Part shown: positions 6,873 through 10,854 of the stretch, piece by piece
How positions within the stretch are numbered: the first letter of the stretch is position 1
How the letters are laid out: the number at the start of each line of letters is the position of its first letter
Assembly: GCA_026770615.1 (NCBI GenBank)
Contig: MU631332.1
Span: 131,382 to 142,235, forward strand
Direction: 5' to 3'
DNA: 10,854 nucleotides
From: Pavlovales sp. CCMP2436
Taxonomy: Eukaryota > Haptophyta > Pavlovophyceae > Pavlovales
Position numbers and translations under genes: made by a program
The notes under the pieces: generated by a model
The model's database searches: none
What the model saw: only the letters and a program-made list of their open reading frames with translations
What the model was told of the DNA's origin: nothing

Positions 6873-7460
6873 CTCGGCAAGCCTCCGATTCGCGCCGTGA
6901 CCCTCTCTCTCGGCTTCAATCGGGCTCGCACTGGGCTCGTTGGAACCCGGTTTTCAAATTATTTGCTTTAGAAAGCGAGACACCGGCGAACACGCGAGGC
7001 AGGCGCTTGTTCGTCGCACTGAACCCGTTTGCCGTGGGCACGGGAGTCAGGTGGTGGAGTCCCAGGGCAAAAAACGAATGGAAGCTCTTGATCGGTCGAC
7101 AAAAAAAGCAGGAAAAAGCACGAGCCCCAATTACAAAGAAGGCAGATTCGACTTTCGTCGGTAAGCACTAGCAGCCGGAAAGTAGGTCGCCGTGCCAACT
7201 TTAGAGCGCACTCACACAGTGAAGGTGATGAACTGCAGCATCGGACAGTTCCAACAGTCTGAACACACAGTCAGAGCACACAGTGGATGGCCCGGACCGA
7301 GCGATAAACTTGAATACCTTTTGTTGTACCGGGACGGAAGAGCAGCGGCGGCCGCGGTTTGCTCCGGTTACATAACCGGAAAAGCGTGGCCGCCGCCATC
7401 GGCGAGCCGAAGAAACGTTGCGACAGCACAGCACTTTTTCTTTTAAATCGGAGGTTCAGG
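6873..7460. promoter_or_regulatory. Divergent promoter region between the VAP and J-like/PPR genes
   Basis: 588 bases separate the two divergent start codons, so both genes probably share this interval for promoters and 5' UTRs. No exon is supported in it. There is no convincing TATA box. The most notable element is the dyad at 7364-7379. Short ACACAGT repeats occur at about 7249-7285. Confidence 0.6.
7345..7400. promoter_or_regulatory. Extended dyad upstream of the J-like/PPR start
   Basis: The core CCGGTTACATAACCGG (7364-7379) is a near-perfect palindrome of arms CCGGTTA and TAACCGG around CA. Outer GGCGGCC (7347-7353) and GGCCGCC words extend the inverted symmetry with mismatches between. 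It ends about 60-80 bases upstream of the start codon. It could be a site for a dimeric transcription factor or a hairpin in the 5' UTR. Confidence 0.5.
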
Positions 7461-8009
7461 ATGTTGGCAAGAGCGAGCGGGCTCCGCGGGCGCTGGGCAC
7501 GTCTATGCACGGCCGCAGTGGGAACGCCCGCGCACGCGCTGCTCGGCCTTGAGCTTGACGCGAACCAGAAGCAGGTCGAGCGCGCGTACGTCGACCTCGC
7601 CATTCGCCATCGCCCGAAGCGAGGGGACGACGCCGCGGTGGCCAGCGCGGCCGTCGCGCGGCTCGAGCGGCTCGGCGAGGCGTACGATGCGCTGACGGGC
7701 GTGTCTGCGCGCGCGGCTGGCGAGAGCATGGGGCTATTTGACACCCTTGCGAGCAGCCCGAGCGGCGGCGTGGTTGCAGCCGCCGTCCCGACTGGTGCAG
7801 GAGCGCCTGCGCACGTGTCCGCCGGCGCGGCCTCCGTTCCGGTCTCCGTCTGGCTCGACCAGCTCGTCCGCATGCCCGCCTACGTGCCTCCCCCGCTGCG
7901 CCGCCTGGCCGAGTCAATGGCACGGATGCCAAACTTTTGGGACCAGCTGCTGGGCCACACGTACGACTCAATGATTCACAAGCTGCTCCGCGATGACAAT
8001 CTCGCAGAG
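7461..8009 (+). CDS. Exon A: putative presequence and HPD-less J-like domain
   Basis: 549 bases, 183 residues. The ATG at 7461 follows GGTTCAGG; no earlier in-frame ATG follows the upstream non-coding sequence. Residues about 1-20 are arginine-rich without acidic residues, as in mitochondrial presequences. Residues about 29-83 align with a J domain over its full length: HALLGLELDANQKQVERAY, then LAIRHRPK where the HPD motif should be, and GEAYDALTG at the end. Loss of HPD predicts that it cannot stimulate an Hsp70 ATPase. A later part holds VWLDQLVRMPAYVPPPLRRL. The donor GAG|GTGCGC at 8010 is preferred. Without splicing the frame runs 22 more codons to a stop at 8076-8078; a 30-base in-frame intron (8010-8039) is also conceivable. 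Confidence 0.8.
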
Positions 8010-10294
8010 GTGCGCATCCCCTACCTCCCCCCCCCCCAGGAGCTGCGCCTGCGGTCGGAGGCTTCACTGCGTGTGTAAATATCTAGAAATACGTCCGTCC
8101 CCTGACAGGTCTCCACCGGACCCAAGTGTTGAGAAACACTAGGATCAAGGGACCTTTGCAGAGCACACGGATACCGTCCCGAAGCATCCCCTACCCCCAG
8201 CGTATCATTGGTCTGCTCATGCAGTACGGCGCCCCCCCTGGTCCATGCACCCACGCATTTACGGACTACTACCTGGGCGTTTTTCAGCAGCGCGACCACG
8301 ACCCACCAAGCACCCTTGCGCCCACACCTCCTGTCTGTCTCTCTTCGGCTGTGCCTCCCTGGCATTTGCGCCCAACAGCCCCGCTCCCCTACCCGCCAGC
8401 GAACAATGCAAATCCAACTGGATGCTAATAACAGCCCCTACACTGGCGTGTGCGTGTGCATAACTGGACACTGACAGGCAGCGCATTGTGGGCTGCGTCG
8501 TCGTGTGGCTACCAGTCGAGCACACACCACACAGTCTACCCATATTTGTCAAGGCTGATTGCTGCCCAGGGGGGCTGTGCTTCCCCATCCTATTATAAAT
8601 ATCTTGTCAGCCACCTCCTCAAATGCGTAGGGCGCTGACGGGTGTGGGTGTGCCTTAACTCCCCCCCCCCCTGCACGTGAACGATGCTGAACAGGCTTTC
8701 GATTGCTTTAAGGAGATGAAGGAGGAGGGGGAGAATCCCACCGCCGCTACTTATGAGATGCTGATCCGCGGCTGCACGCTTGCAATGAGGTGTGCGTGTG
8801 TGTGTGTGTGTGTGTGGAGGGGGGGGTTGATTTGATTTGAGTTTATATGTACGCCTTAAATATAGTTACCAGGATTTAATCTTTTCTTCACCATTACCTT
8901 CATATTTATAACGCAGGCGAGTGACCCCCGACGAGCCGACGCCCGACCGCTTAACTGAAGCGCTCTATGGGTACGCTTCTTCTCAAGAATAATAGAACAT
9001 TCATAACAATAGCAAAAAACATGCCTGTAAAAAAAAGAACAAGTAGTAGCTGTTAGTATTAGTATCAGCAATATTATTTTTATTCTAGTGCCCGACCGCT
9101 TCATCGCGGCGCTGTATAGGTACGATTCTCATTAAAAATGATACCTTAAGAGCAAGAGCAATTATAGTAGTCTAGTTTTATTTTATTTTAGTTTTAGATT
9201 TAGTTTTTGTTAATAGCATTAGTATGAATGTACTTATTCATTATATTAAATGTTCTTCCTTATGTATATTTAGTTTTTTTGCTAATATTAAGTGTATTAT
9301 AAATATGATTCATATTATTAATGTTATATTCTTTTAAGTATTATTATGCCGAACCGCTTAACCGTGGTGCTGCACAGGCGTGTGCTCTCTTTATCCCCCC
9401 CCCCCCACACATGCACGCACAGGCGTGTGATATCGCTCTGGGGGGAGATGCAGGAGAGAAAGATCCGCGTGGACAGCTTCACCTACACCGAGCTCCTGCG
9501 TTCCTTCGGCAAAGCGGGGTAATGTTATAAAATAAAATAGCGCCCAATAATGCCCCCTCCCCTCTCCCCCCGAAATGAAATAAAATAAAATGAAAACACT
9601 AGCTTCATCTACACTAGCTGCTGCGCTCGTTCTGCAAGGCGGGGTAATGATAAATGGCGCCAAATATCCCCCCCCCTCCATCCCCACCCTCTGATCGGAT
9701 AGAATAGAATAACATATATTAATATATATATATCTTGCTTATATAGGCCAGTGTATATAAAATAAATAACAACAAAAAAGAGAAGAAATATAGAAAAAAG
9801 AGAAGAAATATAGCTGCTGTCCTCGTTTGGCAAGGCGGTGTCATATTCATAAATCGAATACCAATGAAACTAACGACATTATGTAGGCACATCAAATATT
9901 AAATGACTAACCTCGATATGCCTACAGGAATCATCTCTTTACATATCAACGAATACTAACACGGATATGAAGAACAATCGAATACTGACAACTAGAATAT
10001 CTACATTTCTACCGTAAAATATCGTCTTCGTAGAAGATAATGGAGCATTTTTTTTATAAAAAAGTATACTTAAGAAATTTAAAAGGTAATATCATTTCGT
10101 AGGCACGTAGACGCGTCGCGGGCCATCTTCTTCAAGATGCTCACCCTCCCCCAGTTCTTGCCCAGCGAAAGGTATTTACATCTTATACATACACACTTCG
10201 GCGAAGAGCGTCGGAGCCTGCGTCGGAGCGCTAAGATCAGCTTGCTGATTTGTCACACCGCCAGCCAGGAACACCCTTCTTTAATATATATAAA

Positions 10295-10328
<34 letters not shown>

Positions 10329-10658
10329 CCCGAGTCCTCTTTTCGTCGTCGGTACATAACGACGTCACTTCTACAAGTGAATCTGCTGTAATAATTTGAA
10401 TGACGTGCGCTCATGCGCAGCTCACCTATCCGACTCGTTCTATTAACGAGGGCGGCAATCTCCTGCCCCCGGCCGAGTCCCCCCAGAGGGCTCTAGCCCG
10501 TCAGACAGGGTGAGTCAATCATCCTGCACTTCTAATTCGTTTATCTCTTAACCCCCCCCCCCGTCTTGCAGGGCGTTTGACTCGATGTACGAACTCTGCA
10601 CGCACGCGGGGGAGTATGAGCTGGCCCTCGACGTCTTCAAGGAACAATGCGAGCTGCG
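7461..10658 (+). CDS. J-like domain plus PPR-repeat protein, multi-exon gene (3' end open)
   Basis: Exons A-G give an N-terminal arginine- and alanine-rich presequence (MLARASGLRGRWARL), a J-like domain, a hydrophobic and proline-rich region, and then at least four PPR-like motifs. PPR proteins are organellar RNA-binding proteins that act in processing, stability, editing or translation. Exons C to G join with consistent phase 2, and the joined peptide keeps PPR spacing; for example, from LPSER to HAGEY at the F/G join there are 17 residues from Pro to Gly, the canonical number. The J-like exon A joins to exon B in phase 0. The B/C join is unresolved: no canonical donor fits. A separate upstream J-like gene ending at 8078 is the main alternative. 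The end of the gene is in doubt or beyond the window. Confidence 0.7.
8162..8299 (+). CDS. Exon B: first PPR-like motif (3' boundary uncertain)
   Basis: Acceptor CCTTTGCAG precedes codons reading STRIPSRSIPYPQRIIGLLM and then QYGAPPGPCTHAFTDYYLGV and FQQRDH. The pattern of a helix, Pro, a Thr/Tyr position and a second helix is PPR-like and leads naturally into the NDAEQAF of exon C. No GT donor exists where the motif should end (about 8299). Exon start is phase 0, matching the exon A donor. The open frame continues to 8428 but becomes proline-rich and non-PPR. Confidence 0.6.
8300..8673 (+). other. Interval between exons B and C (intron with unresolved ends)
   Basis: No exon is supported. 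The right end is a C run (8661-8671) that ends CTGCAC before GTGAAC. Canonical splicing would need the donor at 8279 (GGC|GTTTTT) and the acceptor at 8693-8694 (GAACAG), which would delete part of a PPR helix. Confidence 0.4.
8674..8789 (+). CDS. Exon C: PPR motif
   Basis: The frame reads HVNDAEQAFDCFKEMKEEG, then ENPTAATYEMLIRGCTLAM. This is a textbook PPR pattern (AF..F.EM..EG..P...TY..LI.GC). The donor AG|GTGTGC at 8790 gives phase 2 and is followed directly by a (TG)n tract. The 5' boundary is uncertain: the motif seems to begin at 8674, but the only AG acceptor nearby is GAACAG|GCTTTC at 8694, which keeps frame but trims the motif. Confidence 0.85.
8793..8815. repeat. (TG)n microsatellite at the exon C donor
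   Basis: TG dinucleotides start within the donor of exon C and end in a G-rich patch (8816-8826). Confidence 0.9.
8917..8970 (+). CDS. Exon D: PPR linker (54 bases)
   Basis: Acceptor TAACGCAG precedes 54 bases. With the AG of exon C they read RRVTPDEPTPDRLTEALYG. Phase 2 in and out. The donor is GG|GTACGC at 8971. This exon edge is the source of two relics in the following intron. Confidence 0.85.
9091..9129 (+). repeat. Relic 1 of the exon D edge with donor
   Basis: CCCGACCGCTT is identical to the exon, 22 of 29 exon bases match, and the donor region GTACG.TTCT is kept. Read in the exon frame it is PDRFIAALYR. It is preceded by a splice-acceptor-like TTATTCTAG, but splicing there would put it out of frame and give a stop, so it is not a usable exon. 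Confidence 0.85.
9349..9384 (+). repeat. Relic 2 of the exon D edge, carrying an unsplit exon D/E junction
   Basis: CCGCTTAACCGTGGTGCTGC matches relic 1 mainly with C/T differences. It continues without a donor into GCACAGGCGTGTG. That 13-base word recurs exactly at the exon E acceptor (9417-9429), where GCGTGTG is the start of exon E. In the exon frame it reads RLTVVLHRRV, the expected D/E junction peptide. Confidence 0.8.
9423..9518 (+). CDS. Exon E: PPR motif (96 bases)
   Basis: Acceptor CACGCACAG precedes 96 bases, phase 2 in and out, reading RVISLWGEMQERKIRVDS and FTYTELLRSFGKAG. This has the canonical PPR pattern (LW.EM, then TYTELL.SFGKAG). The donor is GG|GTAATG at 9519. The exon 3' part is the source of two relics in the next intron. 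Confidence 0.9.
9601..9649 (+). repeat. Relic 1 of the exon E edge with donor
   Basis: Starting AGCTTCATCTACACTAGCTG, it matches the last 44 bases of exon E plus GTAATG, with a one-base deletion that breaks the frame. The intron sequence after it (GCGCCAAATA then a C run and CTCC) also matches that after exon E (GCGCCCAATA, then CCCCTCCC). So an exon-plus-intron unit of about 126 bp was duplicated. Confidence 0.9.
9772..9811. repeat. 20-bp tandem duplication in the exon E/F intron
   Basis: Two copies of an AAAAAAGAGAAGAAATATAG unit lie head to tail, directly before relic 2 of exon E. Confidence 0.85.
9811..9844 (+). repeat. Relic 2 of the exon E edge
   Basis: TAGCTGCTGTCCTCGTTTGG then CAAGGCGG matches relic 1 (TAGCTGCTGCGCTCGTTCTG, CAAGGCGG). 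The donor GTAAT is changed to TGTCAT. It is shorter than relic 1 and more decayed. Confidence 0.75.
10103..10171 (+). CDS. Exon F: PPR motif (69 bases)
   Basis: Acceptor ATTTCGTAG precedes 69 bases, phase 2 in and out. With exon E it reads GKAGHVDASRAIFFKM, then LTLPQFLPSE. The second helix of one PPR motif and the start of the next are in canonical order. The donor is AG|GTATTT at 10172. Confidence 0.85.
10209..10275 (+). repeat. Dispersed repeat R3, copy 2
   Basis: The stretch with GCTAAGATCAGCTTG and CACACCGCCAGCC matches the block at 4185-4257. It lies in the intron after exon F. Confidence 0.6.
10296..10328. repeat. (TG)n microsatellite
   Basis: An almost pure TG tract of about 30 bases in the intron after exon F. 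Confidence 0.9.
10341..10380 (-). repeat. Dispersed repeat family R1, copy 3 (reverse)
   Basis: The reverse complement contains AGTGACGTCGTTATG, then ACCGACGACGA, as in the copies at 2749 and 4921. The preceding TTCACTTG word is also shared with the 4921 copy. Confidence 0.7.
10421..10509 (+). other. Candidate alternative exon or 21-base microexon between F and G
   Basis: The block is bounded by acceptor CATGCGCAG and consensus donor GTGAGT at 10510, and is GC-rich. Used whole (89 bases) after exon F it gives a frame with TAG, so it would be a premature-stop exon. Using the inner acceptor CCCCCAGAG, the 21 bases 10489-10509 insert ALARQTG in frame. Skipping it gives a canonical PPR spacing at the F/G join, so the main transcript probably lacks it. 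Confidence 0.4.
10572..10658 (+). CDS. Exon G: PPR motif (87 bases)
   Basis: A C run and acceptor CCGTCTTGCAG precede 87 bases, phase 2 in and out. With exon F it reads LPSERAFDSMYELCTHAGEY, then ELALDVFKEQCEL. This matches PPR consensus well. The donor is CG|GTGTGT at 10659. The end of this exon is duplicated at 10794-10850. Confidence 0.9.
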
Positions 10659-10744
10659 GTGTGTCTCTAAGCGTTGCGGCTTCTTGTTATCATGAAGTAG
10701 ACATAGCACGATTTTTGTGTATAATCGTTCTTTGATTATCCCCT

Positions 10745-10772
10745 GACTTGCAGCCCGAAGACTACGGATTAA
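10745..10772 (+). repeat. Dispersed repeat R2, copy 3, forming a possible terminal acceptor
   Basis: GACTTGCAGCCCGAAG is exactly the word of copy 1 in the VAP gene. If the TTGCAG here is used as acceptor after exon G, the protein ends RPKTTD with a stop at 10770-10772. Alternatively it is only an intronic repeat and the gene continues past the window. Confidence 0.6.
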
Positions 10773-10793
10773 TAGAAATCAAAAACAAAACGA

Positions 10794-10850
10794 ACGTACG
10801 AACGGGCCCTGGGCGTCTTGAATGAGAAACGCGAGCTGCGATGTGTCTCC
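10794..10850 (+). repeat. Relic of the exon G edge with donor
   Basis: GGGCCCTGGGCGTCTTGAAT and GCGAGCTGCGATGTGTCTC match exon G and its donor region (GCCCTCGACGTCTTCAAGG; GCGAGCTGCGGTGTGTCTC). The donor GGTGTGT has become GATGTGT. The copy is cut off by the window edge. Confidence 0.85.
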
Positions 10851-10854
10851 CCCC

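Noticed and set aside
9181..9340. AT-rich stretch as possible organelle-derived insert or RNA gene
   Set aside because: No tRNA-like fold, rRNA match or coding frame seen; it is simply AT-rich intron sequence between exon D relics.
9881..9893. GTAGGCAC word resembling the exon F acceptor
   Set aside because: Only eight or nine bases match the real acceptor at 10099-10106; too short to call a relic alone.
10137..10391. Open frame continuing exon F through the (TG)n tract
   Set aside because: It runs into microsatellite and dispersed repeat sequence; exon F has a good donor at 10172 that restores PPR content in exon G.

Overview
The window is eukaryotic nuclear DNA, most likely from a unicellular alga or another GC-rich protist. 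The exons are GC-rich and end most codons in G or C. They are short (48 to 96 bases in most cases) and split by GT-AG introns. The introns and spacers are full of long C/G and A/T homopolymers, (TG)n microsatellites and small foldback elements. I cannot name the lineage. No bacterial operon, rRNA, tRNA or CRISPR array is visible.

Layout. 2-226 (+) is the 3' end of an unrecognised gene. 227-3121 has no gene I can support. It holds a 327-bp inverted-repeat element with 80-bp arms (406-732) and a 154-bp foldback element with a perfect 14-bp terminal inverted repeat and a perfect 8-bp target-site duplication, as for hAT elements (1912-2065). 3122-6872 (-) is a nearly complete gene for a VAP protein (VAMP-associated protein, the tail-anchored ER receptor for FFAT-motif proteins). 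I resolve seven exons: the MSP domain, an acidic linker, a coiled coil, and the start of a membrane anchor; the last few residues and the stop are not found. 6873-7460 is a divergent promoter region. From 7461 to at least 10658 (+) lies a split gene whose first exon encodes a putative organelle presequence and a J-like domain that has lost the HPD motif. The later exons encode pentatricopeptide (PPR) repeats; the protein probably acts on organellar RNA. The link between the J-like exon and the PPR exons is inferred from reading phase, not proven.

The most interesting signal is in the introns. Several carry decayed tandem copies of the edge of the exon they abut, usually the last 15-50 bases of the exon together with the donor site. 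I see this after PPR exons D (two relics), E (two relics) and G (one), and after VAP exons 4 and 5. VAP introns 1 and 6 also have exact 8- and 10-base direct repeats across their two splice junctions. In the D/E intron the relics form a ladder that ends in an exact 13-base repeat at the acceptor, and one relic keeps the exon-exon junction unsplit. This is what is expected if introns arose or grew by repeated tandem duplication of exon segments containing a proto-splice site. A separate 16-base repeat with a built-in TTGCAG acceptor lies in sense orientation in introns of both genes.
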